64,000 nt of DNA from positions 25,563,518 through 25,627,517 of the forward strand of contig CM038708.1 of NCBI GenBank assembly GCA_021613375.1, given 5' to 3'. Within the stretch, counting starts at the first letter, position 1. Each line of letters begins with the position of its first letter. The notes beneath the pieces are model-generated. The model searched no databases. It worked only from the letters and a program-made list of their open reading frames with translations, and was not told the DNA's origin. The translations under genes and the position numbers were made by a program. The DNA comes from Megaleporinus macrocephalus (taxonomy: Eukaryota > Chordata > Actinopteri > Characiformes > Anostomidae). Positions 1-11,980 of the stretch are shown piece after piece.

Positions 1-94
1 AGGTCACCAGGTTTGTCTAGACCAGTTTCTCTAGAACAAGTATCTCTAGTATTTTACATCAAACCACTGTGAACAACTTTTACATCTTAATAGT

Positions 95-478
95 TTATTT
101 ATTGAGACAATAAAAAAAACTGTTGCAGCCTGTCTTTAAAATACCTGAAACTGCACAAAGGCACTGATGCACAACAATGAAATGACCACAGTGAACAGAT
201 AATGGTGGTCTGTCAAATGCAGGGGTATCCCCAACATTATCTGCTTGTTCCATCTTTGCGTCCATAAATTCCACTTCTATAGGTGGGCAGCCTGGCAGCA
301 GCTTATCACTGTCGACTCTAAAGTGCACTTTATAGCACTGTGTGCAGGTGTTTATTAATGTGTCTGTGTCCTTGGAAATAAGAATGGACTCTGGACCTGC
401 TGCTCTATTGATTGGCAGATAGCCGGTAAATACACTGTAATCAGAGAGCCCATAAAGCATCACTGGAAAATCTTGCAA
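95..478 (-). other. Unrecognised 127-codon ORF, possible terminal exon
   Basis: An open frame on the minus strand that I do not recognise. A pyrimidine-rich stretch ending in CAG lies just inside the apparent start, at about 460 on the minus strand, so the frame could be a 3' exon rather than a full gene. TTTATT on the plus strand near 93-103 would act as AATAAA for a minus-strand transcript and lies at the stop codon. The translation has many Cys and His residues but no motif I can name, and no signal peptide or membrane segment is obvious. It could be a lncRNA exon, a decayed transposon or chance. Confidence 0.2.
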
Positions 479-479
479 A

Positions 480-3330
480 TATTATTCAGTATCCAATCCA
501 AGAGTCTATTCATCATCACTTTTCATACGTAGTACACTTCGTCAAATGACAGGTACAATGTGCTATAATAAAAATGCTGTAATAACTAACATTAATAATC
601 TAAAGGTATCTACTGTGTTTGATTAAACTAACCACATTTTCTTTAGGACTATGTAGCACATCCATAAGTAAAAACTTTATTAAAGGGCCCATATCACAAT
701 TAAAAAAAACTTTTTTAAAAAGATAAAAGAGTTTGATGCAGTACACAAACATTGTTTCAAACCATAACATTGACTTCTAAGTCCATATATAGTATACGGA
801 AGTAAGTCGCAGATCTTGAAACCTAAGTTCCATGTCGAAACAGTCAAGTCTGAAGTCCAGAGTCATTAGTTACGAGTCCTAAACAAGTCAGTCTGCGTAC
901 CTCAGCAAATTTAGTGCTATTTCACTGATCACCAAAAATGATAGTAACAATAATATAGCCTGCTAATGACAGCACAGTAGTGTATGGTCGTATATTTAGT
1001 TATTAATTTAAGTTATTCATTTTTTTAATAGCTTTAATTGTGCCATTTATGATGTAACAGAAAAATAACGACAAAAATACAGGGTTTGTTCCAACATCAG
1101 CATTAAGCTAGCGAATAAAAGATCAGCTTTAGATTTGTGGCGAATATTGCACCTTGTTTTTAAAAGCAGAAGCCATTAAAAAACTGTTCATACTGTTTTT
1201 GTGTGTTTTGTTTACGCACTTCTAAATGGTAACCTTTGCCAGTACGAGTTTAAGAATTATATAAAGGCTCACTGATGCGTCACATGTTTCTAGCTTATGG
1301 AGGTGAACCCAAATTCTCCAAAATAAAATAAGCCAAGCACAAGCATAGAACCAGACATTTGGCGACATTGCTTTATATCAAATTTGCATTTTAAGAACAA
1401 GTCAAAATCGTGTTCCAATGTTTTTGGTCAGGTTAAACCTGGTTAAAGGCCTGAAATCTGAGATTCAAGTCTGGCTCAAGGTTAAGTCATATAACTCAAG
1501 TTTACACGTCTGCCCTGTACAAATCTTTTTTAAATATATGCTCATTCCAAAACTGATGCCTGAAACACATTCCAAAACAATCGGGACTGGGTTCGTTTAA
1601 GACTTATAACATTATGATATTTAATTCAAAAGCTTTTTAAGTAGGTAATGCAGTCATGTTCGGATTTAAAAAGAGACATCCAGGAAAGGCCTTATTCTAT
1701 GAGTGAGGATGGTCAAGACTTGCCACTTGATGTATATGTATATACATATATATAAAAAATAATGTTCCTCTATGAGCAAATGCTGCCCTATACTGCGCAA
1801 AATAGCATCTAACATTTCAGAAAATCCAGAAAACTTTCTATGTGTAAAGCAAAAGACCAATAACCACAAATAAATGCTCATGATCTTCCACTGCCCAGAT
1901 AACACTGCATTCAAAACTAGCATGATTATGTGATGGATATCACACATAAACTCTGGAAAGCTTTGAAAATCCTTGCCAATAAGCACTGTCCATCATTGCA
2001 TCCACAAATGCATGTTAAGTCTGAGGCACTAAGGCACAGCATGTAACATCTAGAAATGCTGCTAACTTCTCTGACTTCTCTGAGCTTGAGTTTATCAGAA
2101 AGGGACTGATGCACAGTCATCTGTTGAGTCAAATTTTCAGATTGTTCATGTTCTCTCGGCCGAGGAGGAACAGAATCACTCAGTTCAGAGACTATCATGT
2201 AAAGGGTATCATGTCATGTTAAGGGCATCGTGGGTTACCTGCACATCAGTGAAAACGATGTCAATGTTGACACCAGCGCACCAGGCCACTCCCATCTGTA
2301 AACATGTGTCTTATTAAGACCTACAAAGGCCCTGCATGGTTTCACAACTAAAGACTTCATAAAGTAAAATGTAAAACACTTAATAACAAATCATAATGGC
2401 TTATTGTAATATTGTAATTTCTACTTCTATTATATATAAAATATATAGTTAAACGGTTCCAATGCAATATAGGTCAAACAGAAAGTACTAATCAATCCTT
2501 TTTATTTTTATGGGTATTTTACTGGCTGTCATAACTTTTTGGAATTGTGTTTGCAGCTCTGATATAAACTGCAGGTTGTGTCATTGAAAGTGTTATATTA
2601 AGTTTGTTCTGTTTAATTACTGCCGTAAGTTTGCATAGCTTAACAAAACACAACCGTTCCATAAAAGACAGTAAAGTTCCAGCCACGTTTTTGATCTCGG
2701 ACATTGTTGTTTGGCCATTAGATCATCTTAAAACATGAAGCAGTAATTTGCTGGAATCACCTTCACCAGATACAAACAGATGGTCTGGAACTGGACCCTG
2801 AACCTAGCAGAACATGTACGGTACATGTTCGTAGACAGGCACTGGTAGACGTGAGATCAGCAGCGTATATAGGTCTGGATTTGGTTTGTGCTTGTAGAAG
2901 CTGTTTTTATAATACAGCAATATTATTTAAACTGAAATTCAAACACACCTTCTCAACAACTTAATTGCCACACCATATCAGTTCTCTTCAGCGCTCTTAT
3001 GTAACTGAAAAGGAAATGGCCATATAATTCGATGGCTCACGTGTTACATGGTCATAGACAAGCTTTAATAAAGTATTTTACAGACTAAACGTAGCAGAAT
3101 CGTTTAATTTGTCAATTTATAAAGTTGGGAAAAGTCTAAAACTGATTCTGCTGCTGGTCCTGTCCTCTTAGGGGGGTATGGTCTTACTGCCCCCTCATTT
3201 GCGAGTCATATGTGTCTTCTCTACACATTAAAAGTGCGACAGAATGCATTTCTTCAGTATTTTAAATAGTTCTCTGATTCCTTTTTGGTCTTGTTTAACA
3301 CATTTACACTCTTTTGACTTGGTCCTTGAA
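480..3330. other. Intergenic DNA, no gene supported
   Basis: AT-rich sequence with several short open frames that show no recognisable domain. A patch near 1985-2110 (TGCATCCACAAATGCATGTTAA) resembles one near 7486-7510 in the same orientation, so both may be remnants of one old repeat or transcribed unit. Confidence 0.5.
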
Positions 3331-3334
3331 TAAA

Positions 3335-3625
3335 ACAAGCTGGGGCAGCACAGCAGTGTAGTAGGCAGGGCTGCATCACCTTACAGCAAGAAGGGACTGG
3401 GTTTGATTCCCAGGCTGGGTGACCAGGGACCTCTCTGTGTAGAGTCTCAATGTTCTGCCCGTGTATGCATAGGTTTCCACCCACAGACCAAAGACATGCA
3501 GTCAGAGGAGGTGGATCCTAAATTGCCTCTAAGCGTTCATTTAGATTTGTCTGTGTCTCTGCTCTGCGATGGACTGGTGATGGTGATGGACAATGAGCTC
3601 TGCCCCCTTCATGAATGAATGAAAC
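3335..3625 (+). repeat. tRNA-derived SINE of the fish DANA/Mermaid-like type
   Basis: The stretch opens GGGGCAGCACAGCAG and carries a polymerase III B-box-like GGTTTGATTCC near 3391. It then has the conserved body of this SINE class (TGTGTAGAGTCTCAATGTTC, then CAAAGACATGCAGT) and ends in an ATGAATGAATGAA tail. This order matches the tRNA-type SINEs common in cypriniform and other teleost genomes. Family naming is from memory. Confidence 0.75.
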
Positions 3626-4057
3626 AAGCTGTTTTTACTGATTTGGTGAGCTCATGAATGTTTTGATTAGTTCTGCTCTGATTTGCTGGTTTACAGTGAG
3701 ACACTGTGATAATGACACAAAAGCAACATGTCGAAACAGACACAGGTAGGAAAATACAATGATCCTCCGTTTAGTAATATAGGTCATCATATTATTTAGT
3801 TAGCTATTTAGTTAGCTATTATAACATGAGGCACTGGATGCTTGCTAGTAGCTAATATTACCAGTACTAGCTACTTCCCTTCAATCTCAACATCAGCACA
3901 AAGTAAATAAATGTTGTTACTCACTATGAAACTTTCCATTTAAGATGAGCTGCTTTATTCATGAAAAAAGTGGATAAACTCATGCAGCCTGGCTGCTAAT
4001 TACAGGTTGCTATTGGAGTTGTGATGCTAATAAAGGTGGAACTGCTCCTCTCTTTAG

Positions 4058-5268
4058 TGTCTTTAGTGTAAAACTGCTTTTACACTATGTAAAAGCAGTG
4101 ACTGAGGCTGCTTGCCCTTACAAAAAAGAAGTTTATTCAAGTGTACCATTGGTTTACTTCTTTTAAACTAAAAGGAAGTGAGTATGCTTTCAGTTTTACT
4201 TTTTATGTACTTCTCAGTGATATACTAAACACAGCTATACTTAAGTATACTGGGGTTATACTGACAAGTATAGAACAGTCTAAGTATATTTGGCCTTTAC
4301 TTGTACTTAATCTTTTGATTGAGATAGTATAAGTAAGTATTCTTGCTCTGCACAAAAACATTCAGTACAATATTTATTTAAAATTTGATTTATAAAGATT
4401 TATAAAGATACAAATATGTTTCTTAATCTGAGTGTGTCTTGTTTATTTTACGTGTGTCCACTGGTGAGTAAGTAAACATTGTTAAGTTCTATTTTAAGTA
4501 GAAAAAAAACCCTTAAATCTAGTCATATACTTTAAAGTACAACAATAATATAAGCAGTAAGTTATAAGTATTATGTTAAGCTCACTTAAAGAAAACGTAC
4601 AAGCTAGTAAACTAACAGTAAACCCTTAAGATTACTTTTAGTGTAGTTGCAGTACAAAAGATGTAAACTAGTTGTATACTTGGTTTACTACTCTTACACT
4701 TAAAGTGTACTTAAAAATATACTTTTAAAAACAAGAAAGTGGGCCAATTTAGTCCCAAGAAGTATTAAAATAGTACATATACAAGTGTACTACTAGTACA
4801 ATGACATTAGTATAGTAACTGTATAAAGTGTACTTAATAAAATGAACTTTAAGTATACTTATTTTCTGTAAGGGTGATGTCGCCCAAGGTTTGAGAAACT
4901 GGCAAAGCAAACTAACAACTCTGAATAAAGATGTCCAGGATCTTTTTAAAGATGTAGGAGCTGAAGTGGGCTCCCCATTCCCCACATGGTTAGCAAATGT
5001 TCTGTTCCACCTTAAATGCTTTCACAGGTGCATTTTGGTGCCGGTACAAGCTGTAGCATTTAAGGTGGAACATTTGATTGAGAAAGTACTGAATATAAGG
5101 CCTCGTAAAACATCACAAGATGAACAGCCACGGCCATTGACAGTTTGGACCTTCATCTTCACAGTCTGGAACAGCAGATTTCTCTACATTGTCATTGCTG
5201 TTGCTCTGTTGTCGTATGTAAATTTCCAGGACAAGTTAAGGCAGTTGCGTAACAGTTTTTCTTGTTGA
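4058..5268 (+). pseudogene. Unrecognised small membrane-protein gene exon split by a transposon
   Basis: Coding sequence lies on both sides of the element at 4115-4874. The left part, after a TCTCTTTAG acceptor at 4057, reads VFSVKLLLHYVKAVTEAAC; removing the element continues the frame without a shift into DVAQGLRNWQSKLTTLNKD and on to a TGA at 5266-5268. The right part gives about 130 residues: an amphipathic, possibly coiled region, a Cys-containing segment (HLKCFHRC), and one hydrophobic helix close to the C-terminus (FLYIVIAVALLSYV). This suggests a tail-anchored or single-pass protein. I do not recognise the family. A possible first exon encodes MSKQTQ at about 3729-3746, before a GTAGG donor, but its phase does not fit the next exon directly, so an exon may be missing. 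A diverged inverted copy lies at 50.1-50.9 kb. It may be dead, or rescued by splicing out the element. Confidence 0.5.
4115..4874. mobile_element. Non-autonomous DNA transposon with CCCTTAC inverted ends
   Basis: The element is 760 bp. It starts CCCTTACAAAAAAGAAGT and ends ATTTTCTGTAAGGG, so the termini are imperfect inverted repeats. The interior is rich in AAGTATACTT-type palindromic words, and the open frame at 4141-4332 is not a recognisable transposase. The flanks (GCTGCTTG and TGATGTCG) show no clear target duplication, so the superfamily stays open. It sits inside an otherwise continuous reading frame. Confidence 0.7.
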
Positions 5269-5269
5269 T

Positions 5270-6583
5270 TTTGGAATTGGCTTGTTTTATAGCCTTTTGC
5301 AAATGCAGGGTTTATATTAGAAGGAGAAACAACAGTGTTTGATGTTCACAGATTGTCAGTTCTATCTACTGAACTTGCTTTATTAATCTCTGCCAGTGCA
5401 ATTACAGTTTTCATTCTTTTATGAATTAAATGAACCTTTAATGGAAACTGAAACAAACTGTTTCCTGGACTTCTAACCGTTCTTTCTAAACGCTTCAATT
5501 TGAAATTATGGAGGAGTAGACAGTGGACAGAATGGAGACTTAAAGGTGGAAATATAGGCGGACCTTCCAATCATCTCCCACATAACCCACAGAAACTGCT
5601 CTGAGCAGCAACATTAATATTTTGCTCCTGAGCATCACAATCTTTGTTACAAACTGGTCAATTTACAGGAGTCTAGGCCATTAATACAACCATATGTATA
5701 AAAATACACTGGACATCAATAAAGATGTACTATTATATAATATAATAATATTAATAAACATTAGGCTATAGAAATACAGTAGGTTCAGTGTTTGTATCTT
5801 TGCCATAGCCAGCTCAATTGAAAAAGCATATTAATAATTTAATTAAATGTACAATTTTGGAAAGCTCTATAAATCCCAGTGAGGATGGTGATTATTTTCC
5901 ACAGTCATCTGTTAAAATAATAATTCTAGTACCTTTAATAATTCTAGTTATGAGTGTAACACACTGGGAAACTAGCTATAATTCAATTAGGTGAAAACTG
6001 ACACTAAGGAACAAAAGTCAAACAAAAACAAGAATCGAACAATATTTTTCAGCCAACATTTTCCATTTAAAACCTAAGAAATGGTTTCTGTGCATCTAAA
6101 CGATGACGAGGAAACAGGTCACAAAATCTTTGGACGTCACTGAAGATAATATCTTTGGACGTCACTGCGTATCTTTTATTGTATTACTATTTTTACTTTT
6201 TACCTTGTCGTTTTTTTTATCAGTGACTTCTGAGAGAGCGTGACCGCATATAGCAGCATAACATCACACCCACATACGACGAGCAAGAAATCTTTTATTA
6301 TGTGGCTTTGGTAGATGAGTAACCAGGCTAATCTGCGATGGCTTTAAAAAATTTCTTCACTTCATTTTGGTTTCCATTAATTATTCTTTGAGCTCATTTT
6401 ATATTGTTTAAAAAAACAATGTATATGAGAAGAAAGACCATGAAAACAAAAATACTGGAACAATTGATCAAATATTGGAACTGGTTACTTACATGTAAAG
6501 AGATAAAGTGAATAAAACTAGATTGCAATGCTGTGTGATTCACTTTAACAAGTCAGTAACATGACTCTGTATGAACCCTGACT
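5270..6583. other. Intergenic DNA, no gene supported
   Basis: AT-rich, with no coding frame I can support. A short direct duplication, ATCTTTGGACGTCACTG, occurs twice near 6126-6167. Confidence 0.5.
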
Positions 6584-7180
6584 CAGCAAACTAGTTGTTA
6601 CAACATTGTGACAATGTTGTGACAACCTACTGTTTCAGAACCCTTAACGTTGAAATATAATTCCTCAGAAAGTGGCAATGTTATCTGACATTGTTGAAAT
6701 GTAGTGGAGTCAGTACCTCCCAGAATCCTTCATACGTTCATTATATCTGCATGGAACTACATTAAATTTTTCTAGGCTGCAAATAAAACCATAAACAGTA
6801 TCACCTAATAGTGAGGTTGTGACAATCATGTTCAGAAAAAGTTAAAAGCACCACCTTTTTATAAAAGTAGACATCATTGTGACAACTTTGTGTGTTTGCT
6901 GGGAAGGTGGTGCTGTTTACTTTATCTCAATGATGTTGTCACAACCTCACTATTAGGTAATATTATTTTATGGTTTTATAACCACCTGTTGGCAACTTTA
7001 CATGGAATTCCATTAACATATAACGAACAGATGAAGGATTTTAGGAGGTTTTATTAAACACTACATTACCACTGCATTGTCACTACGTTGTCACATAACG
7101 TCAGAACTTTCTGAGGAACTACATTTCAACATTGTGGACATCAAAAACAGTAGGCTGTCACAACGTGACCGTATTTGCTG
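6584..7180. mobile_element. Long foldback MITE
   Basis: The ends are CAGCAAA (6584-6590) and TTTGCTG (7174-7180). The two halves are near-complete inverted copies: the left arm has ACAACCTACTGTTTCAG, ATTCCTCAGAAAGT and CACCTAATAGTGAGGTTGTG in order, and the right arm has the complements of these in reverse order. The non-paired centre is short. No transposase frame is present. Flanks do not show an obvious target duplication. Confidence 0.8.
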
Positions 7181-8423
7181 GGGAGTCTTTCAGGAGTACA
7201 GATGCGTAGAGGGTCACCACTAAAAAACTGCACAGGCAAACAGTGCAACAATTCAAGAATAAAGTTTCTCAGTGTAAAACAGCAAAGAACTTTGGGACTT
7301 CATCATCTCCAGTACATAACATCATTAATAGATTCTAAAAATCCGTAGAAATCTTTGTACGAAGTGAGATGTTTGAGATCTTTGTGCCCTCAGGCAGCAC
7401 TGCATTACAAACAAACATCACTCTGTAGTGGAAAGCACTGCATGGGCTCAGGAACACTCCCGTAAACCATCGTCTATGCACACAGTTTGTCGCTGCATCC
7501 ACAAACGCACGTTAAACTCTACCATGTAAAGAAGAAACCAAATATAAACAGTATCCAGAAACCCTGTCACCTTCTCTGGGCCCGAGCTCATTTAACATGG
7601 ACTGAGGTGAAATGGGATCTGATCAACTAAAATAAAAGCAGTGCTTTAGAAAAAGAGAGGAACCATCAAGCTCGCTAGTAGTGCACAGATCAAAGGTCAG
7701 CATCTATGATTGTATGGAGGTGCATTAGTGCACATGGAGTGGACGACTTTCACCTCTGCAAAAGCTGTGAATGCTGAAAGATGTGTGCAGGTTTTGAAAC
7801 ACATGCTGCCATGCTGTCTTTCCAACTTAAACTTTTATCCGTCTTAGATTAGACAGGTCAAACAAAAAACACCCCATCTCTACTATCATAGCAACAGAGT
7901 TTCCATCAACACTGTGTAGTCCCATCACAGTCTCCACTGTTGTAGGAAGTCAAGCAAAGAGGATTTCAGGCATCTGCTGAGAGACAATGAATGTTGTTCA
8001 TTTTGGATGTGTTTATATGTTATTTGTGTTTATAGTTTCAGGCTGTGATGTTAGCTGGTCAATGTTACTGTCATAAAGGAAAATGCATGCCTGCAAGTGA
8101 CCTGCCTGCTATCCTGCATGCTGGATGAGCGCTGAGCAGCATTTGTTCCCTTCACATCAACAGGCTGACATCTGGTGGATGATGAAGATTTTTGTCTCAG
8201 TGTTTTGCAAATGAATATGACAGCTTCTGAAACCTGCTGCTTGTCATTGCTGCACCCAAGATGATCAGATCAAAGGTTTCTAATTGCACGCTTTTCATTT
8301 TTAAACCAGCTACAAATGTGAAAGAAAAGCCCACAAGATCAGATAACGTGTGCTTCTGGATTCACACAGCTGTTTGTGAAGTTCTTTATTAATTGTTAGA
8401 ATAAAAACAGTCTTAAAAATGTC
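7181..8423. other. Intergenic DNA, no gene supported
   Basis: Mixed-complexity sequence with no open frame or RNA gene that I can support, apart from the weak match near 7486 to the 1985 region. Confidence 0.45.
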
Positions 8424-9776
8424 ACATCAAAATACTATAACTGAATACTATAACATTTCATCAAAATACTATAACATTTCATCAAAATACTATAACTGAA
8501 TACTATAACATTTCATCAAAATACTATAACATTTCATCAAAATACTATAACATTTCATCAAAATACTATAACTGAATACTATAACATTTCATCAAAATAC
8601 TATAACATTTCATCAAAATACTATAACTGAATACTATAGCATTTCATCAAAATACTATAACATTTCATCAAAATACTATAACTGAATACTATAACATTTC
8701 ATCAAAATACTATAACATTTCATCAAAATACTATAACTGAATACTATAACATTTCATCAAAATACTATAACTGAATACTATAACATTTCATCAAAATACT
8801 ATAACATTTCATCAAAATACTATAACTGAATACTATAGCATTTCATCAAAATACTATAACATTTCATCAAAATACTATAACTGAATACTATAACATTTCA
8901 TCAAAATACTATAACATTTCATCAAAATACTATAACTGAATACTATAGCATTTCATCAAAATACTATAACTGAATACTATAGCATTTCATCAAAATACTA
9001 TAACATTTCATCAAAATACTATAACTGAACACTATAACATTTCATCAAAATACTATAACTGAATACTATAACATTTCATCAAAATACTATAACATTTCAT
9101 CAAAATACTATAACTGAACACTATAACATTTCATCAAAATACTATAACTGAATACTATAGCATTTCATCAAAATACTATAACATTTCATCAAAATACTAT
9201 AACTGAATACTATAACATTTCATCAAAATACTATAACATTTCATCAAAATACTATAACTGAATACTATAACATTTAATCAAAATACTATAACATTTCATC
9301 AAAATACTATAACTGAACACTATAACATTTCATCAAAATACTATAACTGAATACTATAACATTTCATCAAAATACTATAACATTTCATCAAAATACTATA
9401 ACTGAATACTATAACATTTAATCAAAATACTATAACATTTCATCAAAATACTATAACTGAATGCTATAACATTTCATCAAAATACTATAACATTTCATCA
9501 AAATACTATAACATTTCATCAAAATACTATAACTGAATACTATAACATTTAATCAAAATACTATAACATTTCATCAAAATACTATAACTGAATACTATAA
9601 CATTTCATTAAAATACTATAACATTTCATCAAAATAATATAACTGAATACTATAACATTTCATCAAAATACTATAACATTTCATCAAAATACTATAACAT
9701 TTCATCAAAATACTATAACATTTCATCAAAATACTATAACTGAATACTATAACATTTCATCAAAATACTATAACTG
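8424..9776. repeat. AT-rich satellite of alternating 21-bp and 13-bp units
   Basis: The array consists of a 21-bp word (ATTTCATCAAAATACTATAAC) and a 13-bp word (TGAATACTATAAC). These are mostly arranged as one or two 21-mers followed by one 13-mer, giving 34- and 55-bp composite units. The 13-mer repeats the 3' end of the 21-mer, so it looks like a truncated unit. Variants such as GAACACT, ACTATAGC and TTTAATC recur in register, showing spread of blocks rather than of single units. Confidence 0.95.
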
Positions 9777-9784
9777 AAACAAAA

Positions 9785-11045
9785 AGGAGTAGGTTTGACA
9801 TGGGGGGGGGCACATTTTCCAATATGAATCAAAGCCCACCCTATCCCCTAAAATATTACCTATAAGCTGATTCCACTGTAGGTAAGGTAGTAAATCACTG
9901 TATGTATAGTGACGTAGAGCAACATTTGTGAAATTACAGTAAATTACAAATAAATATACAAAAAACAACATTATCTGTACTTCTGTTCATTATTGGACAA
10001 ATCTAATTAAAGTTTACATTACAAACTAAACAAGAGGCTCCAAATTACATGGTACTGCTGTTAGAAAACTCTTAAATTATATATGCAATGTCTGGATTAG
10101 ATACATATATAACCAAAACATTTACTATTTTCTTTGGTAGGCTAAAAGTTAAATCTTAAAAAAAAGCCTAGTTCACAAAGCTTAGTTTACAAATGTTTTA
10201 ATACACTTTATTAAAAGTAAAATATAATAAAGGATAAACTACATATATTTTTTTGTTTGTTTGTTTTTTTCTCATTTAATATTGAGCTTCTCTGCAACTA
10301 AGGTGACGAGATGAGAGAAATTCAGGGCTTGATCAAGATCATGTTGGCCTTACTCGAATATAAGAATCTAACATCTATTGCTGACTTGCTGACCACACAC
10401 ACGTTATAGTATCATCTCTTCATATCTTTTCATTCTGTAACATTAAGTAGCTAATACACAAACAGACAGCACTACTCTAACACACTGGCTTTAATAACAC
10501 ACAGACTAACCAACAGCACTGCAGCTACAGCTCCTCTCACTCCTTTATAAACAGTAAACAGACCGTCAGACAGTCACTCCTAGCTAACAATAACAGAACA
10601 GAGTGTATCAGAAATATGGGTTAGGGTTAGAGCTAGACTGATAATGACTGCAGTGTGTTGGTTCTAAATGATAAAGTACAAAAATACTCCTTTGCAAAAC
10701 TTACTAGACACACGACACCAGTTAGAAAAGGCACTGACACCGTGTGCGCGCGCGATGCTGTATCATATGCTGCGGAGCGGGATCATACCATTTTGCAAGG
10801 CGGGGGGGGGGGGGGGGGGGGCTGCTGTAGTAGCAGTCTGCAGTTTGGGACATGTCCAGAGAGTAATGTAACTTTACGTTTCAGAGTGCTTTCTGACTAA
10901 AGTTAATATAAACGTTAGCTAACCCAAACCCTATTAGGGTTTCCGCTTTTCCGTTTTTTCTGTGTTAATTTTTAGGTGGGACAAATCTACCTGTTTCTGA
11001 TATTGGGTGGGACACGCCCCCCCATCACCCCGGGTTCCTACGCCA
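9785..11045 (+). mobile_element. Non-autonomous DNA transposon with GGCGTAGGA-type ends (copy A)
   Basis: The left end (GGAGTAGGTTTGACATGGGG) and the right end (CCCCGGGTTCCTACGCC) are inverted relatives. The body matches 47403-49378 almost throughout, in the same orientation, including AATCAAAGCCCACCCTA, GCTGATTCCACTGTAGGTAA and CGTTAGCTAACCCAAACCC. A run of about 20 G occurs at 10802-10821. No transposase is visible. Confidence 0.65.
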
Positions 11046-11249
11046 ATGACTGAAAATAATTTAACTTGCCTTGTTTTAGCAGCCAGCTTATAAAAGTTGC
11101 TATTAATACCAAAACTATCTGAATAATCTGACATATTCAGCAACTAAACTCATATTCAATGCATACTGCAATCAAAGAAACACAAACAACAAGCTTATTT
11201 ATTCATTTATTTTATATATTAAGCCAACAGCATCGCACTTAGACGCAAA

Positions 11250-11980
11250 TAGTGATGGAGAGTCGATTTCAAAGGAGTCGACTCCTGCCTAGGAGTAAGG
11301 GCAGATTCTTGGCTAACGAATCTAAGAGTCGAATTTTTTGGAGTCGACTCCTTGACTCCACGAGAGAAGGCGTGATATAGAGTAATAGTGATGAAGAGTC
11401 GATTCCGAAAGAATCGATTCCAGTCTGGAAGTATGGACCGACTCTTGGCTCACGAATCTAAGAGTCGAAATGTTTGGAGGTGATGTTTGATTCTTTTTTA
11501 GTTCAATGCCCTGGAGGGACAGTCTGGAGACGCGTGCGAGGCAGAAGAGAATCTGAGTTTGAATAGAGAGTTTGTTTAATTACCAGCTTAAACAACGCCA
11601 GCTCTGCTCACCAGCCGCCAAACTAAATAATTACTAGAAGGAAAGCCAAACACTGAACGTTTTCACTGAACGTCGCTGCAGCTGAGATTTGCTCCTTTTT
11701 TAATCCATGTCTTATTTAAATGTCTGCAGTTATATTTGGGTGTCCGAGCACTGTAAAGGTAGCTAATGCTTCTCTTAAGGTGGGCCGGTAAAGTCGAAGA
11801 GGCTGGCGAATACAAACCCAAACTTCATTTTTTTTAAAAACAAGGAACACAATATTCTGCAGCATTTTTAAGGACTGAAAGCAAACTTGGGTTCCTTTAC
11901 AAATAACTCTGACTACAGTACGGTAGATTTATATTTCTGAATATTTCTAGCGGCAGGTCGACTCCAGTCGAGCATCACTA
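11250..11980 (+). mobile_element. hAT-like non-autonomous element (copy A)
   Basis: The ends are TAGTGATGGAGAGTCGATT and AGTCGAGCATCACTA, which are inverted. The terminal module, rich in GAGTCGA words, is repeated inside at about 11385-11475, so the left end is duplicated. A related element in the opposite orientation ends near 50013. The hAT assignment rests only on the look of the ends. Confidence 0.55.
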
